Source: Balanoglossus misakiensis
Lineage: Eukaryota; Hemichordata
Direction of reading: 5' to 3'
NCBI GenBank assembly: GCA_040954595.2
Contig: CM082588.2
Span: 9,362,001-9,426,000 of the forward strand
Length of the DNA: 64,000 nt
Position 1 is the stretch's first letter, and every line of letters begins with the position of its first letter. The notes under the pieces are model-generated. The model searched no databases, was not told the origin of the DNA, and worked only from the letters and a program-made list of their open reading frames with translations. Of the stretch, positions 18,761 to 32,700 are shown piece after piece. A program made the translations under genes and the position numbers.

Positions 18761-21130
18761 AAATTGAAGTACTATAATTTCAGTAACAGAATATTGCATC
18801 GAAATATTGTTTGTTGTTAGCTCATCGCTAATGTAATATTATGAACAAGCAATATCTTACACTGTCCCTTAAATTAAATACCTAGCGCGAAGCAATCCAT
18901 TGACTGTACGTGTAAACAGGTGCGCGGTGGTGTGGTAACACGTTAAACACCGCCACGTCAACAGCTGTACGCGGTATGCGGGGCTGATAGGCAGTTATCG
19001 CATATAGACCCTAGTTATTCCAAGGAATTTAACCAAAGAGGCTATATCAGGGGTTTCTCGACCGTTGCGAACACTCCGGCTTATAGTGTCCGTCATCTGA
19101 CGACTTAATTTTCAATGGAAGCTTGTGAAAAGCTCGGCGACAGCGTCACTCAATCATGAAGAATGCCTCAATCAATGGCGCATTGCTCTGTCACATTTCG
19201 GTTTTGAAAATTGACTAATTTTTTTTACTCCACCCAATGATCTACGTACTCTGGGCACCGTACTCCTCACGGGGTCTGACTTGTCAGATCAGTACATGGT
19301 CTTTGGTCACAGTTTAAAAACTCAGTCATGGTTTAAGATTTCGGTTAGGGCAAAAAATCTGATGTAGTGTATTAGGCGCGCGCCGTGACCTTTGTTGTTT
19401 ATCATTTTGGCTTTTCCGTTCTCTTTCTGTGAGTGTTCGGCTCTTTCAGTGCAGTGTGGTAGTCCGTCCGAACACAGCAGCAAACGATTTAGCCAAGCCT
19501 GCATCAGATTTTAAGCAAATCGAAGGCCACGGTATTTGCTGTGCATGTAAGCTTATCAATATCATGCTGATGTACTGCAACGGATGTGATGATGTATTTT
19601 ATTCCCTGTACAATTCAACCCGCTTGTGTTCTTTGCAAATGCGCCGTCATTCGGCCATAAAAATCAACGCACTTCCACGTCTACATAACGTTTTCACCCC
19701 CTCTGAGCAGACATACTTGAATTACAGGAGCAAAAATATTGTAAATACCGAGCGCTTCCATTCAGTGATCCGACAAACGAGTAAATGGCGAGTTTGACCT
19801 TGAACAGCCTGGTAGACTAAAAATAACTGATGAGGCAGCGTAAATAACCAACATTCGCAATTGGTAACCTGTTTATCATTGATACGATTTTCACGATCTC
19901 TCACTCTTAGTCTTACATTTCAAAATCCCTTTTGTTAGGGAATGTTCCGAATTTACTTCCAGGGTGGGGGCCGGAGGTTTAATTTAATATTTATTTTTTT
20001 GGTGATTTTTTTCCATGGTCCCCTAGTAAATTGTGGTGGAAATCTGTGGTCCCCCCTTATATTTCCTGTGGTTTTTCCATGGTCACCCCAATATATACAT
20101 GCATGCTTACACACTAAGGCACATACAGTCTGACAAGTTCATCATCCTTTGCAAGAACAATCAAGAGATTGTTACTCACTGATATAACCAATTTTACAGG
20201 GGACAGTTAAGTAGTCATAAAAAACATGTTTTTGCAGGAACTGCAAGTGGCACATAGGAAGCCTAGCAGTGGGCAACTAAGAGTGTAGTTTTCTGAAAAA
20301 ACAGTTAATTATAACAAAAATTCCTGTCACTATGTCCACTATATCAAACACTTTAATTGTAAATGAGACATGTCAAAAAACACTGAGTCAGCACTTCTGC
20401 ATGAGAGGTTTTTCAAAGGAAAATATCATTGTATCTAATTATCAAGCAGAGTGACATGGTATTTGTTTTATATTTAACCATAGTTTAGCTGCATGAAATA
20501 TGCATATTAATTTACATACTAATTTAAATACATTTGCATATTGAGACAAACATACACAAAATGCAATGACACTGGTATATGTTTGAACACCAAATTGAAT
20601 CTTTATTATAACACTGGAGAGAAACCACTTTAATACTTACAAGGCAGTAATTATTCAAGAAAGCTATCAGTACTGAGACTATTTAATTCTTTCAAAGAAG
20701 GCATCAGGAAAGCAATATATACATGTCCACACCTCTTATTCTCCCTCTTCTTACAATTCATTTAATCCAGACAAATTCTTCTGGCTTTTTCTGCTTACCC
20801 CACTCCTCAGCTGCTCTGCTAGTCAAACTTCTCAGTGTCATCACCCTCAACACTGATGATAAGCAATGCTTTCAATATCTTCTCAGACAGCCTGTTCCTC
20901 AGGGATATCTTAATTCTGGACACTGCTGAAAAACACAATCTGAAAGGTAAAAAAGAAATAAAGGTTACTGAATGGAGGAGAAATATTGATTCTCACCCAT
21001 CAAAACAATAAGATTCCAGAAAGTTTTCTGGAATGAAGCACTGTTTTAACTGTACATCTTAAAGCAGCATTCTTGCCCCATGTTTTGTAATAATAATGGT
21101 GAAATATAACTACTTACCTGTTGTTGAGAC
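18761..21130. other. gene-free stretch before the repeat array
   Basis: No exon is supported. Around 19940-20100 there is a T- and C-rich segment with two TTTTTCCATGGTC blocks. The rest is AT-rich and unremarkable. Confidence 0.4.
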
Positions 21131-21140
21131 AGGTATTGTT

Positions 21141-21440
21141 GGGGGCACAAGCGCCCTCAGGCGGCTTGTGCCCCCATTGGTATTGTTGGAATTTTTACGG
21201 GCCCAAGCCAAGCCAGGCTTGGGCCCGTATTGGTTTCGTTGGGGTTTTTTAGGGCCCAAGCGCACGCAAGCGCTTGGGCCCTATTGGTTTCGTTGGAATT
21301 TTTAGGGCCCAAGCGCATACCAGCGCTTGGGCCCTATTGGTTTCGTTGGGGTTTTTAGGGCCCAAGCGCAAGCCAGCGCTTGGGCCCTATTGGTTTCGTT
21401 GGGGTTTTTTAGGGCCCAAGCCAAGCCAGGCTTGGGCCCT
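21141..21440 (+). repeat. six tandem GC-rich hairpins at array start
   Basis: Six hairpins at 21141-21175, 21197-21228, 21251-21282, 21304-21335, 21357-21388 and 21411-21440, separated by TATTGGTTTCGTTGG-type spacers ending in a T run. Stems are 12-13 bp with roughly 6-nt loops. Their sequences differ but stay paired (GGGGGCACAAGC, ACGGGCCCAAGCC, AGGGCCCAAGCGC, AGGGCCCAAGCC, each with its complement). Single hairpins of the same type start the units at 22568, 25222, 33346 (two copies) and 39152. Confidence 0.85.
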
Positions 21441-24400
21441 ATTGGTTTCGTTGGAATTTTTCAGTCTTTCTTTCTTTATTCTTATGTCAATTCTTTGTCG
21501 CTCTAGATCTCAGACACTGCTGCAGGTACACATCTCAAACTTGCTACAGTGGTCAAGGTCAATGAGTAGTCGTGCATTGAACCCATGAATTTTTAATTAG
21601 TCACGTGACCTGGCGGCCATCTTGGATTTTCTGAAAAAATGCAAATCTCAGATCTCAGAAACTACAAGTCAGATCGACTTCAAATTTGGCGTGCAGGTAG
21701 ACTATCTTCTGCCCATCATTTTTGTAATTGGAAATTATGCTGTCAATGTTGCAGTTTTTTTGCTACAGTTGTTTTTCTGAAATCTGGTCAAAATTTCAAA
21801 AATCTTCTTCTCCAGAACCGGCGATAACCGAGTCACGCGGTTTGGGGTATGTGGTCACCAAACTGAGGTCTATCAAGTTTGCGAAGATCATTGTGATTGG
21901 TCGAAGATTATGGCGGCCATATTGGATTTTCGAAAAACCTAGTAAAATTTCAAAAATCTTCTTCTCAAGAACCGGCGATAACTGAGTCACAAGATTTGGT
22001 GTGTGTGGTCATTAAACAGATGTCTATCAAGTTTGCGAAGGGGAATGTGATTGGTCGAAGATTATGGCGGCCATATTGGATTTTGTGAAAAACAATTAAA
22101 AAGTAAAAATTCCCTTTCTAGCCTAAAAATTGATAGCACAGAAATTCTTTTTATGGATATGAATCATCATATGCCAAGAATAAGCTATAAATATTTTGAT
22201 AATTTTGGCAATGACCTTTGACCTACTTTTGACGCATCATTTTTCTGCATATCTAATTTCAGGCTAACCTTTAAGGCTATCATTTTGGTTTTTGATGTAT
22301 GTGGATTTGTATGTGATCAAAAATTTTTGCTACTTTTCATGACCCCTTTGACCTCTGCTGACCTCATTAAATATGCACATACCTAATTACAGATGAACCA
22401 ATAGACCTAGAGGTTTTGTTTTTGTTATACATGGACCAGTAACGGGTCAAAATATTTTGCCCAAATGTTGGGTGACCTCGGGTGACCTTTGACCTACTTA
22501 ACACTATATCAGCATCAGATCAGATAATAGAGCTTGGGCCCGGACAATGCTGCTTGCAGCTTTAATTAGGGCCCAAGCGCAAGCCAGCGCTTGGGCCCTA
22601 TTGGTTTCGTTGGGGTTTTTCTGTCTTTCCTTCTTAGGGCCCAAGCCAAGCCAGGCTTGGGCCCTATTGGTTTCGTTGGAATTTTTCAGTCTTTCTTTCT
22701 TTATTCTTATGTCAATTCTTTGTCGCTCTAGATCTCAGACACTGCTGCAGGTACACTTCTCAAACTTGCTACAATGGTCAAGGTCAATGAGTAGTCGTGC
22801 ATTGAACCCTTGAATTTTTAATTAGTCACGTGACCTGGCGGCCATCTTGGATTTTCTGAAAAAATGCAAATCTCAGATCTCAGAAACTACAAGTCAGATC
22901 GACTTCAAATTTGGCGTGCAGGTAGACTATCTTCTGCCCATCATTTTTGTAATTGGAAATTATGCTGTCAATGTTGCAGTTTTTTTGCTACAGTTGTTTT
23001 TCTGAAATCTGGTCAAAATTTCAAAAATCTTCTTCTCCAGAACCGGCGATAACCGAGTCACGCGGTTTGGGGTATGTGGTCACTAAACTGAGTTCTATCA
23101 AGTTTGCGAAGATCATTGTGATTGGTCGAAGATTATGGCGGCCATATTGGATTTTCGAAAAACCTAGTAAAATTTCAAAAATCTTCTTCTCAAGAACCTG
23201 CGATAACTGAGTCACAAGATTTGGTGTGTGTGGTCATTAAACAGATGTCTATCAAGTTTGCGAAGAGGAATGTGATTGGTCGAAGATTATGGCGGCCATA
23301 TTGGATTTTGTGAAAAACAATTAAAAAGTAAAAATTCCCTTTCTAGCCTAAAAATTGATAGCACAGAAATTCTTTTTTATGGATATGAATCATCATATGC
23401 CAAGAATAAGCTATAAATATTTTGGTAATTTTGGCAATGACCTTTGACCTACTTTTGACGCATCATTTTTCTGCATATCTAATTTCAGGCTAACCTTTAA
23501 GGCTATCATTTTGGTTTTTGATGTATGTGGATTTGTATGTGATCAAAAATTTTTGCTACTTTTCATGACCCCTTTGACCTCTGCTGACCTCATTAAATAT
23601 GCACATACCTAATTACAGATGAACCAATAGACCTAGAGGTTTTGTTTTTGTTATACATGGACCAATATCGGGTCAAAATATTTTGCCCAAATGTTGGGTG
23701 ACCTCGGGTGACCTTTGACCTACTTAACACTATATCAGCATCAGATCAGATAATAGAGCTTGGGCCCGGACAATGCTGCTTGCAGCTTTAATTTCTTTCT
23801 TCTTTCTTTATTCTTCTGTCAATTCTTTGTCGCTCTAGATCTCAGACACCACTGCAGGTACAGTTCTCAAACTTGCTACAGTGGTCAAGGTCAATGAGTA
23901 GTCATGCATTGAACCCATGAATTTTTAATTAGTCACATGACCTGGCGGCCATCTTGGATTTTCTGAAAAAATGCAAATCTCAGATCTCAGAAACTACAAG
24001 TCAGATCAACTTCAAATTTGGCGTGCAGGTAGACTACCTTCTGTCAAACATTTTTGTAATTGGAAATTATGCTGTCAATGTTGCAGTTTTTTTGCTACAA
24101 TTTTTTTTCTGAAATCTGGCTTAAATTTCAAAAATCTTCTTCTCCAGAACCGGTGATAACCGAGACACGGGGTTTGGGGTATGTGGTCACCTAACTGATG
24201 TCTATCAAGTTTGCGAAGATCATTGTGATTGGTTGAAGATTATGGCGGCCATATTGGATTTTCGAAAAACCCTAGTAAAATTTCAAAAATCTTCTTCTCG
24301 AGAACCGGCGATAACCGAGTCACAAGATTTTGTGTGTGTGGTCATTCAACAGATGTCTATCACGTTTGCGAAGAGGAATGTGATTGGTCGAAGATTATGG

Positions 24401-26699
24401 CGGCCATATTGGATTTTGTGAAAAACGATTAAAAAGTAAAAATTCCCTTTCTAGCCTAAAAATTGATAGCACAGAAATTCTTTTTATGGATATGAATCAT
24501 CATATAACAAGAATAAGCTATAAATATTTTGGTAATTTTGGCAATGACCTTTGACCTACTTTTGACGCATCAATTTTATGCATATCTAATTCCAGGCTAA
24601 CCAATAGGGCTATAAGTTTGGTTTTTGATGTATGTGGATTTGTATGTGATCAAAAAATTTTGCTACTTTTCATGACCCCTTTGACCTCTGCTGACCTCAT
24701 TAAATATGCGCATATCTAATTATAGATGAACCAATAGACCTAGAGGTTTTGTTTTTGTTGGACAGGACAAGTATGGGGTCAAAATTTTTTACGCAAATTT
24801 TGGGTGACCTCTGGTGACCTTTGACCTACTTTCGCAAATCTCAGCATCCACAGCAGATACAGCCTTGGCGTTTGGAGGTATGGGGCCATAATGAAAAGCC
24901 AAAGTTTTGGGTCACCTGTGACACCTGCTTAACTCATTATTTATGTGCATACCTAATTCCGGGCTAACCAAAAGGGTTAGAGGTCTGGTTTTTGTTGGAC
25001 ATGGACCACTATGGGTCAAAATTTTCTGCCCAAACTGTGGGTGACCTCTGGGTGACCTCTGACCTACTTAACACTATATCAGCACTAAACATAGATATAA
25101 TCTTGATATTTCATGGGATAAAACACAGCATTATGTGTCTACTCATTAATTATGTGCATATCTAATAATCAAATCAGATAATAGAGCTTGGGCCCGGACA
25201 ATGCTGCTTGCAGCTTTAATTAGGGCCCAAGCGCAAGCCAGCGCTTGGGCCCTATTGGTTTCGTTGGGGTTTTTCTTTCTTCTTTCTTTATTCTTGTGTC
25301 AATTCTTTGTCGCTCTAGATCTCAGACACCACTGCAGGTACAGTTCTCAAACTTGCTACAGTGGTCAAGGTCAATGAGTAGTCGTGCATTGAACCCATGA
25401 ATTTTTAATTAGTCACATGACCTGGCGGCCATCTTGGATTTTCTGAAAAAATGCAAATCTCAGATCTCAGAAACTACAAGTCAGATCGACTTCAAATTTG
25501 GCGTGCAGGTAGACTACCTTCTGTCAAACATTTTTGTAATTGGAAATTATGCTGTCAATGTTTCAGTTTTTTTGCTACAATTTTTTTTCTGAAATCTGGC
25601 TTAAATTTCAAAAATCTTCTTCTCCAGAACCGGTGATAACCGAGACATGGGGTTTGGGGTATGTGGTCACCTAACTGATGTCTATCAAGTTTGCGAAGAT
25701 CATTGTGATTGGTCGAAGATTATGGCGGCCATATTGGATTTTCGAAAAACCCTAGTAAAATTTCAAAAATCTTCTTCTCGAGAACCGGCGATAACCGAGT
25801 CACAAGATTTTGTGTGTGTGGTCATTCAACAGATGTCTATCAAGTTTGCGAAGAGGAATGTGATTGGTCGAAGATTATGGCGGCCATATTGGATTTTGTG
25901 AAAAACGATTAAAAAGTAAAAATTCCCTTTCTAGCCTAAAAATTGATAGCACAGAAATTCTTTTTATGGATATGAATCATCATATAACAAGAATAAGCTA
26001 TAAATATTTTGGTAATTTTGGCAATGACCTTTGACCTACTTTTGACGCATTAATTTTCTGCATATCTAATTCCAGGCTAACCAATAGGGCTATAAGTTTG
26101 GTTTTTGATGTATGTGGATTTGTATGTGATCAAAAAATTTTGGTACTTTTCATGACCCCTTTGACCTCTGCTGACCTCATTAAATATGCGCATACCTAAT
26201 TACAGATGAACCAATAGACCTAGAGGTTTTGTTTTTGTTGGACAGGACAAGTATAGGGTCAAAATTTTTTACCCAAATTTTGGGTGACCTCTGGTGACCT
26301 TTGACCTAATTTCGCAAATCTCAGCATCCACAGCAGATACAGCCTTGGCGTTTGGAGGTATGGGGTCATAATGAAAAGCCAAAGTTTTGGGTCACCTGTG
26401 ACACCTGCTTAACTCATTATTTATGTGCATACCTAATTCCGGGCTAACCAAAAGGGTTAGAGGTCTGGTTTTTGTTGGACATGGACCACTATGGGTCAAA
26501 ATTTTCTGCCCAAACTGTGGGTGACCTCTGACCTACTTAACACTATATCAGCACTAAACATTGATATAATCTTGATATTTCATGGGATAAAACACAGCAT
26601 TATGTTTCTACTCATTAATTATGTGCATATCTAATAATCAGATCAGATAATAGAGCTTGGGCCCGGACAATGCTGCTTGCAGCTTTAATCTGTCTTTCT

Positions 26700-29600
26700 T
26701 TCTTCTTTCTTTATTCTTCTGTCAATTCTTTGTCGCTCTAGATCTCAGACACCACTGCAGGTACAGTTCTCAAACTTGCTACAGTGGTCAAGGTCAATGA
26801 GTAGTCGTGCATTGAACCCATGAATTTTTAATTAGTCACATGACCTGGCGGCCATCTTGGATTTTCTGAAAAAATGCAAATCTCAGATCTCAGAAACTAC
26901 AAGTCAGATCAACTTCAAATTTGGCGTGCAGGTAGACTACCTTCTGTCAATCATTTTTGTAATTGGAAATTATGCTGACAAAGTTGCAGTTTTTTTGCTA
27001 CAATTTTTTTTCTGAAATCAGGCTTAAATTTCAAAAATCTTCTTCTCCAGAACCGGTGATAACCGAGACACGGGGTTTGGGGTATGTGGTCACCTAACTG
27101 ATGTCTATCAAGTTTGCGAAGATCATTGTGATTGGTCGAAGATTATGGCGGCCATATTGGATTTTCGAAAAACCCGAGTAAATATTCAAAAATCTTCTTC
27201 TCAAGAACCGGCAATAACCGAGTCGCAAGATTTGGTGTGTGTGGTCATTAAACAGATGTCTATCAAGTTTGGGAAGAGGAATGTGATTGGTCGAAGATTA
27301 TGGCGGCCATATTGGATTTTGTAAAAAGCAGTGAAAAATTAAAATTCCTTTTTCTAGTATAAAAATTAATAGCATACAAATTCTTTTTATGGATATCAAT
27401 CGTCATATGACTACAATATGTTACAAATTTTTGGCGATTTTTCACATGACCTTTGACCTACTTTTCACACATTATTATTTCTGCATATCTATTTCCAGGC
27501 TAACCTATAGGGCTAGACGTTTTGTTTTTGATGCATGTGGATTAGTGTGTGATCAAAATATTTTGCTACTTTTCATGACCCCTTTGACCTCTGCTGACCT
27601 CATTAATTATGTGCATAGCTAATTACAGGCGAACCAATTGAGCTAGAGGTTTGGTTTTTGTTGGACATGGACCAGTATGGGGTCAAAATTTTTTGCCCAA
27701 ATTTTGGATGACCTCAGATGACCTTTGACCTACTTTTGCATATCTCAGCATCCAAAGCAGGCACAGCCTTGGCATTTGGAGGTATGGGGCCATAATGAAA
27801 AGCCAAAGTTTTGGGTCACCTTTGACGCCTGCTTTACTCACTATTTATGTGCATACCTAATTCCGGGCTAACCAAAAGGGCTAGAGGTCTGGTTTTTGTT
27901 GGACATGGACCACTATGGGTCAAAATTTTCTGCCCAAATTTTGGATGACCTCAGATGACCTTTGACCTACTTTTGCATATCTCGGCATCCAAAGCAGGTA
28001 CAGCCTTGGCATTTGGAGGTATGGGGCCATAATGAAAAGCCAAAGTTTTGGGTCACCTGTGACACCTGCTTAACTCATTATTTATGTGCATACCTAATTC
28101 CGGGCTAACCAAAAGGGTTAGAGGTCTGGTTTTTGTTGGACATGGACCACTATGGGTCAAAATTTTCTGCCCAAACTGTGGGTGACCTCTGGGTGACCTC
28201 TGACCTACTTAACACTATATCAGCACTAAACATAGATATAATCTTGATATTTCATGGGATAAAACACAGCATTATGTGTCTACTCATTAATTATGTGCAT
28301 ATCTAATAATCAAATCAGATAATAGAGCTTGGGCCCGGACAATGCTGCTTGCAGCTTTAATCTGTCTTTCTTTCTTCTTTCTTTATTCTTCTGTCAATTC
28401 TTTGTCGCTCTAGATCTCAGACACCACTGCAGGTACAGTTCTCAAACTTGCTACAGTGGTCAAGGTCAATGAGTAGTCGTGCATTGAACCCATGAATTTT
28501 TAATTAGTCACATGACCTGGCGGCCATCTTGGATTTTCTGAAAAAATGCAAATCTCAGATCTCAGAAACTACAAGTCAGATCAACTTCAAATTTGGCGTG
28601 CAGGTAGACTACCTTCTGTCAATCATTTTTGTAATTGGAAATTATGCTGACAAAGTTGCAGTTTTTTTGCTACAATTTTTTTTCTGAAATCAGGCTTAAA
28701 TTTCAAAAATCTTCTTCTCCAGAACCGGTGATAACCGAGACACGGGGTTTGGGGTATGTGGTCACCTAACTGATGTCTATCAAGTTTGCGAAGATCATTG
28801 TGATTGGTCGAAGATTATGGCGGCCATATTGGATTTTCGAAAAACCCGAGTAAATATTCAAAAATCTTCTTCTCAAGAACCGGCAATAACCGAGTCGCAA
28901 GATTTGGTGTGTGTGGTCATTAAACAGATGTCTATCAAGTTTGGGAAGAGGAATGTGATTGGTCGAAGATTATGGCGGCCATATTGGATTTTGTAAAAAG
29001 CAGTGAAAAATTAAAATTCCTTTTTCTAGTATAAAAATTAATAGCATACAAATTCTTTTTATGGATATCAATCGTCATATGACTACAATATGTTACAAAT
29101 TTTTGGCGATTTTTCACATGACCTTTGACCTACTTTTCACACATTATTATTTCTGCATATCTATTTCCAGGCTAACCTATAGGGCTAGACGTTTTGTTTT
29201 TGATGCATGTGGATTAGTGTGTGATCAAAATATTTTGCTACTTTTCATGACCCCTTTGACCTCTGCTGACCTCATTAATTATGTGCATAGCTAATTACAG
29301 GCGAACCAATTGAGCTAGAGGTTTGGTTTTTGTTGGACATGGACCAGTATGGGGTCAAAATTTTTTGCCCAAATTTTGGATGACCTCAGATGACCTTTGA
29401 CCTACTTTTGCATATCTCAGCATCCAAAGCAGGCACAGCCTTGGCATTTGGAGGTATGGGGCCATAATGAAAAGCCAAAGTTTTGGGTCACCTTTGACGC
29501 CTGCTTTACTCACTATTTATGTGCATACCTAATTCCGGGCTAACCAAAAGGGCTAGAGGTCTGGTTTTTGTTGGACATGGACCACTATGGGTCAAAATTT

Positions 29601-29730
29601 TCTGCCCAAATTTTGGATGACCTCAGATGACCTTTGACCTACTTTTGCATATCTCGGCATCCAAAGCAGGTACAGCCTTGGCATTTGGAGGTATGGGGCC
29701 ATAATGAAAAGCCAAAGTTTTGGGTCACAT
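26700..29730 (+). repeat. two nearly identical adjacent array units
   Basis: The first roughly 1.36 kb of the unit starting at 26700 and of the unit starting at 28362 appear identical on reading, including three large open-frame stretches at a constant offset near 1,672-1,662 nt. They diverge near 28050 and 29715. This is a very recent duplication, a conversion event or an assembly artefact. Confidence 0.7.
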
Positions 29731-32700
29731 GTGACACCTGCTTTACACATTATTTATCTGCATACCTAATTCCGGGCTAACCAAAAGGGCTAGAGGTCTG
29801 GTTTTTGTTGGACATGGACCACTATGGGTCAAAATTTTCTGCCCAAATTTTGGCTGACCTCGGGTGACCTTTGACCTACTTTTGCATATCTCGACATCCA
29901 CAGCAGATACAGCCTTGGTATTTGGAGGTAAGGGGCAATAATGAAAAACCAAAGTTTTGGGTCACCTATGACACCTGCTTAACTCATTATTTATGTGCAT
30001 ACCTAATTCCGGGCTAACCAAAAGGGCTAGAGGTCTGGTTTTTGTTGGACATGGACCACTATGGGTCAAAATTTTCTGCCCAAATTTTGGGTGACCTCAG
30101 ATGACCTTTGACCTACTTAACACAATATCAGCACCAAACATAGATATAACCTTGATATGTCATGGGATAAAACACAGCATTATGTTTCTACTCATTAATT
30201 ATGTGCAGATCAGATAATAGAGCTTGGGCCCGGACAATGCTGCTTGCAGCTTTAATCTTTCTTTCTTCTTTCTTTATTCTTGTGTCAATTCTTTGTCGCT
30301 CTAGATCTCAGACACCACTGCAGGTACACTTCTGAAACTTGCTACAGTGGTCAAGGTCAATGAGTAGTCGTGCATTGAACCCATGAATTTTTAATTAGTC
30401 ACATGACCTGGCGGCCATCTTGGATTTTCTGAAAAAATGCAAATCTCAGATCTCAGAAACTACAAGTCAGATCGACTTCAAATTTGGCGTGAAGGTAGAC
30501 TACCTTCTGGCAAACATTTTTGTAATTGGAAATTATGCTGTCAATGTTGCAGTTTTTTTTGCTACAGTTGTTTTTCTGAAATCTGGTCAAAATTTCAAAA
30601 ATCTTCTTCTCCAGAACCGGCGATAACCGAGTCACGCGGTTTGGGGTATGTGGTCACCAAACTGAGGTCTATCAAGTTTGCGAAGATCATTGTGATTGGT
30701 CGAAGATTTTGGCGGCCATATTGGATTTTTGAAAAACCCTAGTAAAATTTCAAAAATCTTCTTCTCAAGAACCGGCGATAACTGAGTCACAAGATTTGGT
30801 GTGTGTGGTCATTAAACAGATGTCTATCAAGTTTGCGAAGGTGAATGTGATTGGTCGAAGATTATGGCGGCCATATTGGATTTTGTGAAAAACGATTAAA
30901 AAGTAAAAATTCCCTTTCTGGCCTAAAAATTGATAGCACAGAAATTCTTTTTATGGATATGAATCATCATATGCCAAGAATAAGCTATAAATATTTTGGT
31001 AATTTTGGCAATGACCTTTGACCTACTTTTGACACATGATTTTTCTGCATATCTAATTCCAGGCTAACCAATAGGGCTATAAGTTTGGTTTTTGATGTAT
31101 GTGGATTTGTATGTGATCCAAAAATTTTGCTATTTTTCATGACCCCATTGACCTCTGGTGACCTCATTAAATATGCACATACCTAATTACAGATGAACCA
31201 ATAGACCTAGAAGTTTTGTTTTTGTTATACATGGACCAGTATGGGGTCAAAATATTTTGCCCAAATGTTGGGTGACCTCGGGTGACCTTTGACCTACTTT
31301 TGCATATCTTGACATCCACAGCAGATACAGCCTTGGCGTTTGGAGGTATGGGGCCATAATGAAAAGCCAAAGTTTTGGGTCACCTGTGACACCTGCTTAA
31401 CTCATTAATTATGTGCATACCTAATTCTAGGGTAACCAAAAGGGCTAGAGGTCTGTTTTTTGTTGGACATGGACCACTATGGGTCAAAATTTTCTGCCCA
31501 AATTTTGGATGACCTAAGATGACCTTTGACGTACTTTTGCATATCTCGACATCCAAAGCAGGTACAGCCTTGGCATTTGGAGGTATGGGGCCATAATGAA
31601 AAGCCAAAGTTTTGGGTCACCTGTGACACCTGCTTTACGCATTATTTATGTGCATACCTAATTCCAGGCTAACAAAAAGGGCTAGAGGTCTGGTTTTTGT
31701 TGGACATGGACCACTATGGGTCAAAATTTTCTGCCCAAATGTTGGGTGACCTCTGGGTGACCTTTGACCTACTTAACACTTTAACAGCACCAAACATACA
31801 TATAACCTTGATATTTCATGGGATAAAACAGCATTATGTTTCTACTCATTAATTATGTGCATATCTAATATCAGATCAGATAATAGAGCTTGGGCCCGAA
31901 CAATGCTGCTTGCAGCTTTAATTCTGTCTTTCTTTCTTTCTTTATTCTTCTGTCATTTCTTTGTCGTTCTAGATCTCAGACACCACTGCAGGTACAGTTC
32001 TCAAACTTGCTACAGTGGTCAAGGTCAATGAGTAGTCGTGCATTGAACCCATGAATTTTTAATTAGTCACATGACCTGGCGGCCATCTTGGATTTTCTGA
32101 AAAAATGCAAATCTCAGATCTCAGAAACTACAAGTCAGATCAACTTCAAATTTGGCGTGCAGGTAGACTACCTTCTGTCAAACATTTTTGTAATTGGAAA
32201 TTATGCTGTCAATGTTGCAGTTTTTTTGCTACAATTTTTTTTCTGAAATCTGGCTTAAATTTCAAAAATCTTCTTCTCCAGAACCGGTGATAACCGAGAC
32301 ACGGGGTTTGGGGTATGTGGTCACCTAACTGATGTCTATCAAGTTTGCGAAGATCATTGTGATTGGTCGAAGATTATGGCAGCCATATTGGATTTTCAAA
32401 AAACCCCATTAAAATTTCAAAAATCTTCTTCTCGAGAACCGGCGATAACCGAGTCACAAGATTTTGTTTGTGTGGTCATTCAACAGATGTCTATCAAGTT
32501 TGCGAAGAAGAATGTGATTGGTCGAAGATTATGGCGGCCATATTGGATTTTGTGAAAAACGATTAAAAAGTAAAAATTCCCTTTCTAGCCTAAAAATTGA
32601 TAGCACAGAAATTCTTTTTATGGATATGAATCATCATATGACAAGAATAAGCTATAAATATTTTGGTAATTTTGGCAATGACCTTTGACCTACTTTTGAC

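Noticed and set aside
18386-18799. 137-codon minus-strand frame
   Set aside because: It is antisense to the Lys/Gly-rich block of copy 3; the Phe/Pro/Ser bias is a shadow.
21141-21440. CRISPR-like spacing of short repeats
   Set aside because: The repeats are hairpins with nearly identical spacers, in a eukaryotic context, with no unique spacers and no Cas genes.
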